From Acidimicrobiaceae bacterium (GTDB lineage Bacteria; Actinomycetota; Acidimicrobiia; Acidimicrobiales; RAAP-2), in contig DAIDKS010000035.1 in NCBI GenBank assembly GCA_027449885.1, positions 62,001 to 126,000 of the forward strand: a DNA stretch of 64,000 nucleotides, given 5' to 3'. The translations under genes and the position numbers were made by a program. Every line of letters starts with the position of its first letter. Position 1 is the first letter of the stretch. The notes beneath the pieces were generated by a model. The model did not search any database. It was given only the letters and a program-made list of their open reading frames with translations, and was not told where the DNA came from. Below are positions 50,273 through 59,397 of this stretch, one piece after another.

Positions 50273-50902
50273 ATGGCTCGTCGCGCTCCCCTCCACGCCC
50301 GCCCCCGCGAACAGTCCCGCTCGGGCGGGGTCGACGGCAACACTCGGCTCACGAGTGGCCTCGCCGCGGTCATCTTCGTCCTGCTCTTCGTCGAGGGACT
50401 CACCATCGTGGCGATCGGGTCGCTGCTCACGCCCCACGTCTTCATCGGCGCCCTGCTCATTCCCCCGGTGCTGGTGAAGACGGGTACGACGGGCTACCGA
50501 ATGGTCCGCTACTACCTGGGCGACCGGGAGTACGTGCGCCGGGGCCCGCCCGCGATGCTCCTGCGCCTCCTCGGCCCGTTCGTCGTCATCCTCACCTGGG
50601 TCCTGCTGGGCTCGGGGCTCCTCCTCGTCGTCGGGGCTCCCGCGAGCTGGCACGCCCAGCTGTTCACGATCCACCGGGCGTCGTTCGTCCTGTGGTTCGG
50701 GGCGATGAGCATCCACGTGCTCGGCCACCTCGTCGAGACGGCCCGCTTCGCCCCGCGCGACTGGATCCGCTTCACCCGCCGACAGGTGCGGGGCGCCACG
50801 ACGCGCCAGTGGGTGCTCGCGGCGAGCGTGGTCGTCGGCCTCGTCGTGGCGACGCTGGTGGCACCGCACGCGAGCAGCTGGCGCGTGCTGATCGGCGGCT
50901 AA
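50273..50902 (+). CDS. Four-helix membrane protein with conserved-looking histidines (possible b-heme)
   Basis: I do not recognise a named family with confidence. The 209-residue protein has about four or five helices (about 28-50, 52-70, 95-119, 133-157, 180-197). His55 in the second and His134, His148 and His152 in the fourth resemble axial ligands of a cytochrome b561-like domain (LTPHVFIGALLIPPVLVKTG; IHRASFVLWFGAMSIHVLGH). The 143-base divergent gap upstream holds TAGGAT and TTCTTAGC. It converges with the MBL gene; stops overlap. Confidence 0.75.
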   Translation: MARRAPLHARPREQSRSGGVDGNTRLTSGLAAVIFVLLFVEGLTIVAIGSLLTPHVFIGALLIPPVLVKTGTTGYRMVRYYLGDREYVRRGPPAMLLRLLGPFVVILTWVLLGSGLLLVVGAPASWHAQLFTIHRASFVLWFGAMSIHVLGHLVETARFAPRDWIRFTRRQVRGATTRQWVLAASVVVGLVVATLVAPHASSWRVLIGG

Positions 50903-51657
50903 CCGATCAGGGGCACCGAGCCGCCGGGGGTGACGTCCACGACCACCGCGGAGGACCCCAGCGAGGCGAGGTGGGTGCGGACCTCCTGCGGCGTGCCGGC
51001 GAGCAACGGGAACGTCCCGTAGTGGTACGGGGCGAACCGGCTCACGCCGAGGAGCCGTACCGCGTGGGCGGCCTCCCAGGGACCCATGTTGTAGTGGCCG
51101 TCGATGGGCATGAGGGCGAGCTCGGGGTGGTAGAGCTCGCGGATGAGGGCCATGTCCCCGAAGACGTTGGTGTCCCCCGAGACGTAGATCGGACCGCCGT
51201 TGCCCTCGGGGAGCCGGGCGATGAATCCGACGGGGTTGCCCCCGTAGATGTTGGGCACGCCGTCGCCGGCGGCCACGCCGCAGGAGTGATCGGCCGAGAC
51301 CATGGTCAGGGCGACGTCGCCCACCTTCACGGTGCCGCCCTTGTTCATCTCGACCAGATTGCTGAGACCCACGGAGGCGAAGTACGCGGCCATCTCCGGC
51401 ACGCAGACGACCGTGGCACCCGTCGCGGTGGCGAGGGGCACGACCGAGCCCATGTGATCGAAGTGGCCGTGGGTCACCGCGATCACGTCGACGGGTCCCA
51501 CCGCGTCGAGGTCCGCGGGGCTCTTGGGGTTCTCGAGCCACGGGTCGAAGATCACTCGGGTCCCCGTGGTCGTGGTGAGCAGGACCGTGGCGTGACCCAA
51601 CCAGGTCAGCGTCCCCGCCTCACCGAGCCCACTCCGATCACTGTGCCACGCCGTCAT
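50899..51657 (-). CDS. MBL-fold metal-dependent hydrolase
   Basis: The 252-residue metallo-beta-lactamase-fold protein has THGHFDHMG, the further ligand His in SADHSCG, GDTNVFGDM and a C-terminal APYHYGTFP. It fits UPF0173/YtkL-type hydrolases, whose substrates are mostly unknown. AAGGAGGGCGCG upstream of the ATG is a good ribosome site. It is monocistronic. Confidence 0.88.
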   Translation of the reverse strand: MTAWHSDRSGLGEAGTLTWLGHATVLLTTTTGTRVIFDPWLENPKSPADLDAVGPVDVIAVTHGHFDHMGSVVPLATATGATVVCVPEMAAYFASVGLSNLVEMNKGGTVKVGDVALTMVSADHSCGVAAGDGVPNIYGGNPVGFIARLPEGNGGPIYVSGDTNVFGDMALIRELYHPELALMPIDGHYNMGPWEAAHAVRLLGVSRFAPYHYGTFPLLAGTPQEVRTHLASLGSSAVVVDVTPGGSVPLIG

Positions 51658-51722
51658 CGCGCCCTCCTTGCGTCGACCTCACCCTAGGGCCGCTCGGCGT
51701 ACAGTGACGCCAGGAGGTCCCC

Positions 51723-52046
51723 ATGATTGTCGTCACCACCAATGACCTGCCGGGATTCCGCATCACCCGGGTGCTCGGGGAGGTGAACGGCCTCACCGTG
51801 CGGACGCGCAACGTCGGCGCCCAGATCGGTGCCGCGCTGAAGTCCCTCGGGGGAGGTGAGCTGCGGGGTCTCACGACCCAGCTGCAGCAGAGCCGGTCCG
51901 AGGCCCTCGCCCGGATGGTGGAGGCGGCCGAGGCGATGGGCGCCACGGCCGTCGTCGCGATGCGCTACGACTCCAACGAGCTGGCCAACACCTTCCAGGA
52001 GATCCTCGCCTACGGCACGGCCGTCGTGACCGAACCACTGGGCTAG
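51723..52046 (+). CDS. YbjQ/UPF0145 family protein
   Basis: The 107-residue protein has the family start TTNDLPGFRITRVLGEVNGLTVRTRN and the later SEALARMVEAAEAMGATAVVAMRYDS. YbjQ proteins form pentamers and are called heavy-metal-binding, but their function is not firmly known. A TACAGT -10 (51700-51705) and AGGAGG precede the ATG, so this gene is leadered. It is 2 bases upstream of nnr. Confidence 0.88.
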   Translation: MIVVTTNDLPGFRITRVLGEVNGLTVRTRNVGAQIGAALKSLGGGELRGLTTQLQQSRSEALARMVEAAEAMGATAVVAMRYDSNELANTFQEILAYGTAVVTEPLG

Positions 52047-52048
52047 CC

Positions 52049-53353
52049 GTGTGGCCCGTCCTCGACGTCGCGGCCATGCGGGCGGCTGACGCCACCGCGG
52101 TCGCCGAGCGCGGGACCGACGCCCTCGTCGGCGCGGCCGGCTACGCGGTGGCCCGCGAGGCGCGCGACCTGCTGCCCTCGACCTACGGCGCCCGCGTCGC
52201 GGTCGTCGTCGGCCCCGGACTGAACGGGGCCGACGGACGCATCGCCGCTCGTCACCTCCTCGCTCGCGGGGCGCGCGTCGAGGTCATCCCCGTCACCGAG
52301 CAGCCCGACCGACTGTCCGGCTACGACCTCGTGATCGACGCGGCCTTCGGACTCGGCTGTCGCCGCCCCTACCGCGCGCCGACCGTCGCGGCGACGACGC
52401 CCGTCCTCGCCGTCGACCTGCCCTCGGGCGTCGACGCCGCGACCGGCGTGGTCCTCGGATCGCCTCCCTGGGCGACGCGAACCCTGGCGCTCGGCGCCCT
52501 CAAGCCCGCCCACCTCACCGGCGACGCGGCGGAACGGTGTGGGGACCTGCGCCTCGAGACCCTCGGCATCGCGGGGGTCCCGACGACCTTCCTGCTGGAG
52601 CCGTCGGATCTCGCCGGCTACGTGCGCTCCCACCGCGACGACCACAAGTGGCGCCACGCGCTGAGCGTCATCGCCGGATCACCGCCCATGCGCGGCGCGG
52701 CGGAGCTCGTCACGCGCGGCGCCCTGGCCGGCGGGGCCTCCATGATCCGAGCCTGGGAGTGGGCGGGACCGCTCGACGGCCTTCCGGCCGAGGTGGTGCG
52801 CGAGACCGGGTCCACCGTCGACCCACGATCGCGCGCGGTCGTCGTGGGACCGGGCCTCGGGGCCGACGCCCCGACCCGCCTCCCCCGGCTCCTCGCGTCC
52901 GTCACCGTCCCGGTCGTGGTCGACGCCGACGCGCTCAGCCTCGACCTGCTCGCGCACCGCCCGCCCGACGCGGCCTGGATCCTCACCCCGCACGACGGCG
53001 AGTACGCACGCCTCAGCGGACACGCCCCGGGTCCCGACCGCCTCACGGCGACCCGTGAGCTCGCCGAGCGAACCGGCTGCGTCGTCCTGCTGAAGGGACC
53101 CACGACCGTCGTCGCGGCGCCCGACGGCGCGACCCGCGTGGTGCGCGCGGGCACCCCCTCCCTCGCGACGGCCGGGAGTGGCGACGTGCTCGCGGGCCTC
53201 ATCGGCGCGGCGCTCGCTCGGGGGCACGAGCCACTGGCGGCCGCCTCGCTCTCCGCGCTCGCCCACGGCCTCGCCGGCGCCCGCCTCAGCGCCTACGCCC
53301 GCTCGTCCGACCTCGCGTCGGCGATCACCGCGGTCCTGCAGGCGCTCGGGTGA
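52049..53353 (+). CDS. nnr: Bifunctional NAD(P)H-hydrate epimerase/ADP-dependent dehydratase
   Basis: The 434-residue protein repairs hydrated NAD(P)H. Residues about 1-190 are the YjeF-N epimerase (VVVGPGLNGADGRIAARHL and LVIDAAFGLG). Residues about 200-434 are the ribokinase-fold dehydratase (VVVGPGLGADAPTRL, PHDGEYARL, VLLKGPTTVV, AGSGDVLAGLIGA). The usual GPGNNGGDG is GPGLNGADG, so the epimerase half is slightly divergent. GTG 52049 follows ybjQ by 2 bases. Its stop abuts the convergent acyl-CoA dehydrogenase stop. Confidence 0.93.
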   Translation: MWPVLDVAAMRAADATAVAERGTDALVGAAGYAVAREARDLLPSTYGARVAVVVGPGLNGADGRIAARHLLARGARVEVIPVTEQPDRLSGYDLVIDAAFGLGCRRPYRAPTVAATTPVLAVDLPSGVDAATGVVLGSPPWATRTLALGALKPAHLTGDAAERCGDLRLETLGIAGVPTTFLLEPSDLAGYVRSHRDDHKWRHALSVIAGSPPMRGAAELVTRGALAGGASMIRAWEWAGPLDGLPAEVVRETGSTVDPRSRAVVVGPGLGADAPTRLPRLLASVTVPVVVDADALSLDLLAHRPPDAAWILTPHDGEYARLSGHAPGPDRLTATRELAERTGCVVLLKGPTTVVAAPDGATRVVRAGTPSLATAGSGDVLAGLIGAALARGHEPLAAASLSALAHGLAGARLSAYARSSDLASAITAVLQALG

Positions 53354-54586
53354 TCAACCGCCCGAGATGTGGAAGTCGCGACTGAACTTCCGGATCTCGC
53401 GCCGCGCGATCGTCATCTTGTGGACCTCGTCGGGCCCGTCGGCGATCCGGAGGGTCCGCACCCCGGCGTACATGTGGGCGAGCGGGGTGAACTGGGTCAC
53501 GCCCGCGGCCCCGTGCACCTGGATCGCGCGGTCGATGACCTTGAGAGCGACGTTGGGGATGGCGACCTTGATCCCGGCGATCGCCGACGCCGCACCCTTG
53601 TTCCCGACCGTGTCCATCTGGTGAGCGGCCGACAGCACGTACTCGCGCGCCATGTCGATCTCGATGCGGGACTCGGCGATCCAGTCCTGGATGAGCCCCT
53701 TGTGGGCCAGGCTCGAGCCGAAGGTGTGCCGCTCCAGCGAACGGCGCACCATGAGCTCGAGGGCTCGCTCGGCCACGCCGAGGGTGCGCATCGCGTGGTG
53801 GATGCGCCCCGGCCCGAGGCGGGCCTGGGCGATGGCGAAGCCCCCGCCCTCCTCACCGAGGAGGTAGTCGGCCGGCACCCGTACGTCGCGGTAGACGACC
53901 TCGGGATGGCCGCCCCGCTCGTCGTAGCCGAAGACGTGCGGCTCGAGGCCGATCGACACGCCCGGGGCGTCGCGCGGCACCACGATCATCGACTGCTGGC
54001 GGTGCCGCGGTGCCGCGGGGTCGGTCTTGCCCATGACGACGAGGACGCGACAGCGCGGCGAGCGCGCGCCGCTCGAGAACCACTTGCGGCCGTTCAGCAC
54101 GTACTCCTCGCCGTCGCGCTCGATCGAGAGGCCGATGTTGGTCGCGTCCGACGACGCGACGTCGGGCTCGGTCATGGAGAAGGCGCTGCGGATCTCCCCC
54201 GCGAGCAGGGGGGCCAGCCACTCGGCCTTCACCCGCTCCGAGCCGTAGAGGTTGAGTATCTCCATGTTCCCGGTGTCGGGCGCGTTGCAGTTCATGACCT
54301 CGGAGGCGAAGCCGACGCGACCGAGGACCTCGGAGATGGGCGCGTAGTCGAGGTTCGAGAGCGGGGTGCCCGGGTGATCGGCGTTGAGGTGGGGCAGGAA
54401 CAGGTTCCACAGCCCGCGCTGCAGCGCCTCGCTCTTCAGGCGATCGAGGATCGGCGGATAGCCGTCGGGACCGAGCTCCGCCAGCTGCTCGTAGAAGGCG
54501 GGTTCCGCGGGCTCGATCGAGCTCGCCATGAACCGGCGGACCTCCTCGAGGACCGCCCGGCCCCGCTCGGTGAACTCGTAGGGCAT
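53354..54586 (-). CDS. Acyl-CoA dehydrogenase family protein (ACAD10/11-like)
   Basis: The 410-residue flavoprotein shows AFSMTEPDVASSDATNI, LNGRKWFSSGARSPRC, HVFGYDERGGHPEVVYRDVRVP and the C-terminal QVHGAAGVTQFTPLAHMYAGVRTLRIADGPDEVH. DGPDEVH is typical of the ACAD10/11 branch, which handles long-chain or hydroxylated acyl-CoAs. A GGGAGGCGAC ribosome site precedes the ATG. It has no partner gene beside it; the nitrilase is divergent. Confidence 0.92.
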   Translation of the reverse strand: MPYEFTERGRAVLEEVRRFMASSIEPAEPAFYEQLAELGPDGYPPILDRLKSEALQRGLWNLFLPHLNADHPGTPLSNLDYAPISEVLGRVGFASEVMNCNAPDTGNMEILNLYGSERVKAEWLAPLLAGEIRSAFSMTEPDVASSDATNIGLSIERDGEEYVLNGRKWFSSGARSPRCRVLVVMGKTDPAAPRHRQQSMIVVPRDAPGVSIGLEPHVFGYDERGGHPEVVYRDVRVPADYLLGEEGGGFAIAQARLGPGRIHHAMRTLGVAERALELMVRRSLERHTFGSSLAHKGLIQDWIAESRIEIDMAREYVLSAAHQMDTVGNKGAASAIAGIKVAIPNVALKVIDRAIQVHGAAGVTQFTPLAHMYAGVRTLRIADGPDEVHKMTIARREIRKFSRDFHISGG

Positions 54587-54665
54587 GTCGCCTCCCCGTG
54601 TGCCGCGACCACGTGCAGGCCCAGGCTACACACGGCTCCGACACGGTCGAGGCGGGCGCGGGGCG

Positions 54666-54671
54666 TACAGT
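54666..54671 (+). promoter_or_regulatory. -10 element before the nitrilase gene
   Basis: TACAGT ends 7 bases before GTG 54679, consistent with leaderless or near-leaderless translation. Confidence 0.45.
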
Positions 54672-54678
54672 ACGGGCC

Positions 54679-55524
54679 GTGAGCTCGCGCGTGGTCCGAG
54701 TGGCGGCGGTGCAGATGAACTCGGGCACCGACGTCGACGCGAATCGCGCGGCGGCCGTACGACTGGTGGACGAGGCCGCCGGGCGCGGCGCGACGTACGT
54801 CCAGCTGCCCGAGTACACGCCCTTTCTCGGGCCGACCCGCGGCTACGCGGCCGCGGCCGAGACGGTTCCCGGCCCGACGACCCGCGCCCTCGCCGCCCTC
54901 GCCCGGCGCCACCGCGTGATCGTGCACGTCGGCAGCCTCCTCGAGCGGTCGGACGGTCTCCCCTTCAACACGAGCGTCGTCATCGGACCGCACGGCCGGA
55001 TCGTCGCCCGCTACCGCAAGACGCACCTCTTCGACGTCGACGTGCCCGGCACGGTGCGCTACCGCGAGTCCGACGGCCTCTCGCGCGGCGACGAGCTGGT
55101 GGTCGCGCGCCTGCGCCCCTTCGAGCTCGGCCTCTCGGTCTGCTTCGACGTGCGATTCCCGGAGCTCTACCGTGCCCTCAGCGCCCGGGGGGCGGAGGTC
55201 CTCGCGATCCCCGCCGCCTTCAACGCGGGTACCGGGGCGAGCCACTGGGACGTGCTGGTGCGGGCCCGCGCCATCGAGAACCACGCCTTCGTGGTCGCGG
55301 CGACGCAGGCGGGCGTCACCACCGAGGGCATCGCCACCTACGGGCACGCGATGATCGTCGGGCCGTGGGGTGACGTCCGGGCCCGCTCGCACGGCGACGA
55401 CGCTCAGGTGGTCGTCGCCGACATCGACCTCGACGAGGTCGCCCGTCGTCGTGAGCAGATCGCCGTCCTGCGCTTCCGGCGACCCGCCCTCTACCGACGG
55501 CGCGTCCGGATCGCCGGGACCTGA
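54679..55524 (+). CDS. Carbon-nitrogen hydrolase (nitrilase superfamily)
   Basis: The 281-residue protein has the Glu-Lys-Cys triad: Glu in VQLPEYTPF, Lys in ARYRKTHLFDVDVPG, and Cys in GLSVCFDVRFPELYR. It fits the Nit1/Nit2 branch (omega-amidase or deaminated-glutathione amidase). GTG 54679 is supported by the -10 spacing. It is followed by the malic enzyme 95 bases away. Confidence 0.9.
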   Translation: MSSRVVRVAAVQMNSGTDVDANRAAAVRLVDEAAGRGATYVQLPEYTPFLGPTRGYAAAAETVPGPTTRALAALARRHRVIVHVGSLLERSDGLPFNTSVVIGPHGRIVARYRKTHLFDVDVPGTVRYRESDGLSRGDELVVARLRPFELGLSVCFDVRFPELYRALSARGAEVLAIPAAFNAGTGASHWDVLVRARAIENHAFVVAATQAGVTTEGIATYGHAMIVGPWGDVRARSHGDDAQVVVADIDLDEVARRREQIAVLRFRRPALYRRRVRIAGT

Positions 55525-55619
55525 CCCCGCACGACCCCGGGGCCTGGCGGACCGGGCCTAGCATGACGCTGGCACCGGTGGCGGGCTCGCCACCGTTGCG
55601 ACACGACGAAAAGGAAGCC

Positions 55620-57008
55620 ATGAACGCCCCCAGCGCCTCGTACTCCATCACCATGCGCGTCATCCTCGACGGCGCGGGAACCATCCCGAACGTCGCCGCG
55701 GCGATCGCCGACGCGGGCGGGCTCGTCACGGCCCTCGACGTCGGGGAACCCATCGACGGCCGCATGGTGGTCGACGTGACCTGCAACGCCTCCAACGAGG
55801 ATCACGCGGAGACGCTCGGCCGGGTGGTGGGCGCGGTCCCGGGGGCCGAGGTCCACGCGATGAGCGACCGCACGTTCCTCCTCCACCTGGGCGGCACCAT
55901 CGAGGTGCGGCCGAAGATCGCCCTCAAGACCCGCGACGACCTCTCGATGGCCTACACCCCCGGCGTGGCGCGCATCTCCAACGCGATCGCGAAGGACGTC
56001 TCGCTCGCTCGCAAGCTCACCATCAAGCGCAACACGGTGGCCGTCGTGACCGACGGGTCGGCGGTCCTGGGACTCGGCAACATCGGGCCCGAGGCGGCCC
56101 TCCCGGTCATGGAGGGCAAGGCCCTCCTCTTCAAGCGCTTCGCCGACATCGACGCCTGGCCGGTCTGCCTCGCGACCCAGGACGTCGACGAGATCGTGCG
56201 AACGGTCCAGGTCCTCGCCCCGGTCTTCGGCGGCATCAACCTGGAGGACATCGCGGCGCCCCGCTGCTTCGAGATCGAGGCGCGGCTGCGCGAGATGCTC
56301 GACATCCCGGTCTTCCACGACGACCAGCACGGCACGGCCGTCGTCGTCTACGCCGCCCTGCGCAACGCCCTGCGCGTCGTCGGCAAGGAGATGAAGGACG
56401 TCACCGTCGCCCTGCTCGGGGTAGGGGCGGCGGGGGTCGCCATCGCCAAGCTGCTCATGCACGAGGGCGTGGGCGACGTCATCGGCGTCAACCGCCACGG
56501 CATCCTCGACCCCGACGACGAGCGCCTCGACGAGGACCGGCGCTGGCTGGCGACCCACACCAACCGGTCGGGCCGGCGAGGCGACCTCGGCGACGCCCTC
56601 CAGGACGCCGACGTCTTCATCGGCGTGAGCGGACCCAACCTCGTGGCCGAGGAGCAGATCATGCGGATGGCCCCGAAGTCCATCGTGTTCGCCCTCGCCA
56701 ACCCCGACCCGGAGATCGACCCGCAGGTGGCTCGGCGTCACGCGGCGATCGTCGCGACGGGTCGCAGCGATGAGCCGAACCAGATCAACAACGTGCTCGC
56801 CTTCCCCGGGATCTTCCGCGGACTGCTCGACGCCGGGGCGTCGAAGATCACCGAGGAGATCGAGGTGGCCGCCGGACGAGCGATCGCCGACGCCGTCAAC
56901 TCCGACGACCTCTCGCCCAACTACATCGTGCCGACCGTCTTCAACCCGAGCGTGGTGAAGGCCGTCGCGGACGCCGTCGGCAAGGCGGCCCGGGCGGTGA
57001 TGGCCTGA
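55620..57008 (+). CDS. NAD(P)-dependent malic enzyme with N-terminal ACT domain
   Basis: The 462-residue enzyme has an ACT regulatory domain at about 1-85 (YSITMRVILDGAGTIPNVAAAI), then the malic-enzyme catalytic core AYTPGVARISNAI, DGSAVLGLGNIGPEAALPVMEGKALLFK, and the NAD domain VALLGVGAAGVAIAKLL and FALANPDPEI. It oxidatively decarboxylates malate to pyruvate. The ACT domain implies allosteric control, perhaps by an amino acid. AAAGGAAG before ATG 55620 decides this start over an in-frame ATG at 55563. It overlaps the next gene by one base. Confidence 0.95.
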   Translation: MNAPSASYSITMRVILDGAGTIPNVAAAIADAGGLVTALDVGEPIDGRMVVDVTCNASNEDHAETLGRVVGAVPGAEVHAMSDRTFLLHLGGTIEVRPKIALKTRDDLSMAYTPGVARISNAIAKDVSLARKLTIKRNTVAVVTDGSAVLGLGNIGPEAALPVMEGKALLFKRFADIDAWPVCLATQDVDEIVRTVQVLAPVFGGINLEDIAAPRCFEIEARLREMLDIPVFHDDQHGTAVVVYAALRNALRVVGKEMKDVTVALLGVGAAGVAIAKLLMHEGVGDVIGVNRHGILDPDDERLDEDRRWLATHTNRSGRRGDLGDALQDADVFIGVSGPNLVAEEQIMRMAPKSIVFALANPDPEIDPQVARRHAAIVATGRSDEPNQINNVLAFPGIFRGLLDAGASKITEEIEVAAGRAIADAVNSDDLSPNYIVPTVFNPSVVKAVADAVGKAARAVMA

Positions 57009-57538
57009 TGCGTCGCGGCGGAATCCTCGTCACCGTGCTCCTCGCGAGCATCGCGGTCGGGGGGGCCGCCGCGGCGGCGAGCCCCCTCGTGCTCGCCGGC
57101 CGTTCCGTCGGAGGAGTGGCCTTCGGGTCGCCCCTCAGCGCCGCCGTCGGGCGCCTCGACCGGACCCTCGGGATCCGCGGACGCGTCGCCCCGACGCCCG
57201 ACCTCGCGAACTGCGGGGTCACCGCCACCGCGACGTGGGGGGCGCTCCACCTGTTCTTCGATCGGGGACGCCTCGTCGGGGCCAGCGCGGGACCCGGGCG
57301 AACACCCCCCGCGCGCACGGACACCGGACTGGTCCTCGGCGAGACCATGGCCCACGCCCGAGCCCACCTCGGACGTCGCCTCACCCTGCGGACCGACCAG
57401 GGGGGCGCCTTCTCGGTCGCGACCCCGCACGGGGTCGAGAGGGGGTTCCTCACGCCGAGCAACGGGCATCCCACGGGCGCCTCGCGCGTGCTCACCCTGG
57501 ACGTCGGGGTCGTCGGGTGCCCGGCGATGAGCCCGTGA
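57008..57538 (+). CDS. Secreted protein of unknown function
   Basis: The 176-residue protein has a signal peptide (about 1-24, AAAASP cut) and a beta-rich body with two cysteines (Cys69 and one near the C-terminus, VVGCPAMSP) that could pair outside the cell. I recognise no family. It overlaps the malic enzyme stop by one base, although a functional link is not obvious. Confidence 0.7.
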   Translation: MRRGGILVTVLLASIAVGGAAAAASPLVLAGRSVGGVAFGSPLSAAVGRLDRTLGIRGRVAPTPDLANCGVTATATWGALHLFFDRGRLVGASAGPGRTPPARTDTGLVLGETMAHARAHLGRRLTLRTDQGGAFSVATPHGVERGFLTPSNGHPTGASRVLTLDVGVVGCPAMSP

Positions 57539-57576
57539 ACGCCCCGGGCCGGCGGGTGCGGGGCGCCTCGCGACCG

Positions 57577-57596
57577 CGGTGACGGGATCGTCACCG
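57577..57596. terminator. Bidirectional hairpin between convergent genes
   Basis: CGGTGACG and CGTCACCG pair perfectly (8 bp) around GGAT, in the gap between the secreted protein and the diguanylate cyclase. No T-tract. Confidence 0.5.
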
Positions 57597-57623
57597 GGCG
57601 ACCGTTCGCCCCACCGATAGGAA

Positions 57624-59330
57624 CTACGGGGTCGGGTCCGCGGCCGCCCCGGGCCGGTCCGACTCGGGCTCGTAGATCGCCACGCGATCGCGCCCCAGGC
57701 GCTTCGCCCGGTACATCGCCACGTCCGCGTGTCGCAGCGTGAGGAGGGGTGCGTCGCCGGGCTCGGCGATCGCCACCCCGATCGAGACCGACGCCTCGAT
57801 GGGGTGCGCCTCCACGATGACGGGCGCCGTCAGGCAGGCCCGCAGACGCTCGGCGAGCGCGACGATCTCCTCGACGCCGCCCACGTCCTCCACGAGGACC
57901 GCGAACTCGTCGCCCCCCAGACGCGAGGCCGTGTCGCTCGCGCGCAGGCACTCCCGCATCCGCTCGGCGAACTCGCGAAGCAGGACGTCCCCACTCGCGT
58001 GACCGAACCGGTCGTTCACGCCCTTGAAGTGGTCGACGTCCAAGAAGAGGACCGCGAGCCGGGAGCCGGCGCGGGCCGCCCGGGCCGCGGCGTGATCGAG
58101 GAAGTCGAGGAAGTGCGCCCGGTTGGCGAGTCCGGTCAGGTTGTCGCGGAAGGCCTTGGCGCTGAGCTCGCCCTCGAGCATCCGCTGGGCGGTGACGTCG
58201 AGGAAGCCCCACACGCGCCCGACCACCGCTCCGTCGATCGTCTGGGGCGTCGAGAAGCGCTGGAAGGTCCTCCCGTCGCGCAGCCGCACCTCGTCCTGGG
58301 ACGAGACGTGGGGGTGAGCGTAGAGGTCCTCGACGCGCCGCATGAACTCCACCGGGTCGTCCACCTTGTCGAGGACGCCCGCGAGCAGCACCCGGTCGTC
58401 GCGAGCGGCGAGATCCTCGTCGGTGAGGCCCCACATCTCGACGAACTGACGGTTGACCATGAGGACCCGCCGATCGAGGTCGACGGCGAGCACGCCGTCG
58501 ACCACCGACTCCAAGGTCGCGCGCAACGCCGAGTTGGCCGCCTTGCCCTCGTCGAGTGCCGCGCGCATCTCGGCCTCGATGGCCATGCGCGAGGTGACGT
58601 CGTGTGCGGAGATCACCATGCCCCCGACGGTCCCGTCGTCGCGCAGGTCGACGAAGGACATCTCGTAGGGGACGGGCGTGCCGTCGTAGCGCCGCAGGCG
58701 CGCCACGGCGCTGACCGACGTCCCCGGAGGAGAGGCCGCGGCGCGGACCATGGCGTCGTGGACGGTCGCGACGTCACCGCCCTCCACGAGATCGGCGAGG
58801 GGTCGGCCCTCGAGGGACTCGGGGTCGAGCCCGAGCTGACGCGTGAGCGCCGCCGAGGACGCGCGGATCCGCCCGTCGGGATCGACCAGCAGCGTCACCG
58901 TCGGCGAGTAGCTGAGCAGCGAGCGAAAGAGGGCCACGTCGTCGTGGGCGATCTCGAAGCGGCGGCGCTCGGTGATGTCGCGCAGGCTGAAGAGGATGGC
59001 TCCCGGAGCGAACCAGGGCACCGGACGCCCGATGAGCTCGATCAGGCGCCACTCGCGACCGATGCGCACCCGCATCTCGATGGGGTTGCCGGTCCGCTTG
59101 CCCTGGATCGACTCGAAGGAGCGCGCCGCCATCTCCAGGTCGTCGGGGTGGATGAAGTCGAGCGCCGAGACCCCGATCGTGTCCTCGAGACCGAGGCCGA
59201 AGACCTCCTCGGCGTAGCGATTCGCCCACAGGAGGTGACCGTCCTCGGACAGGATGAGGACCACGTCCGGCAACTGGTCGAAGAACATCTGGATGTCGGT
59301 CGCCCCGACCTGGCGCGTCTCGTCCGTCAC
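57624..59330 (-). CDS. Diguanylate cyclase with three PAS domains
   Basis: The 568-residue protein has PAS domains at about 15-120, 140-250 and 270-375, and a GGDEF domain at about 400-555 with intact active site RLGGDEFAVLVED and DVDHFKGVNDRFGHASGD. No transmembrane segment is seen, so it is cytoplasmic. It should make c-di-GMP under control of small-molecule or redox signals. The GTG at 59330 has a GGAGGAG ribosome site 5 bases away and is preferred over GTG 59336 and an ATG at 59399. Confidence 0.93.
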   Translation of the reverse strand: MTDETRQVGATDIQMFFDQLPDVVLILSEDGHLLWANRYAEEVFGLGLEDTIGVSALDFIHPDDLEMAARSFESIQGKRTGNPIEMRVRIGREWRLIELIGRPVPWFAPGAILFSLRDITERRRFEIAHDDVALFRSLLSYSPTVTLLVDPDGRIRASSAALTRQLGLDPESLEGRPLADLVEGGDVATVHDAMVRAAASPPGTSVSAVARLRRYDGTPVPYEMSFVDLRDDGTVGGMVISAHDVTSRMAIEAEMRAALDEGKAANSALRATLESVVDGVLAVDLDRRVLMVNRQFVEMWGLTDEDLAARDDRVLLAGVLDKVDDPVEFMRRVEDLYAHPHVSSQDEVRLRDGRTFQRFSTPQTIDGAVVGRVWGFLDVTAQRMLEGELSAKAFRDNLTGLANRAHFLDFLDHAAARAARAGSRLAVLFLDVDHFKGVNDRFGHASGDVLLREFAERMRECLRASDTASRLGGDEFAVLVEDVGGVEEIVALAERLRACLTAPVIVEAHPIEASVSIGVAIAEPGDAPLLTLRHADVAMYRAKRLGRDRVAIYEPESDRPGAAADPTP

Positions 59331-59397
59331 CGTCACTCCTCCGGTGTTGTCTACCACGTCCGGCGCGCGAGAGAATGGGGCGACAACGGGAGGCCCC

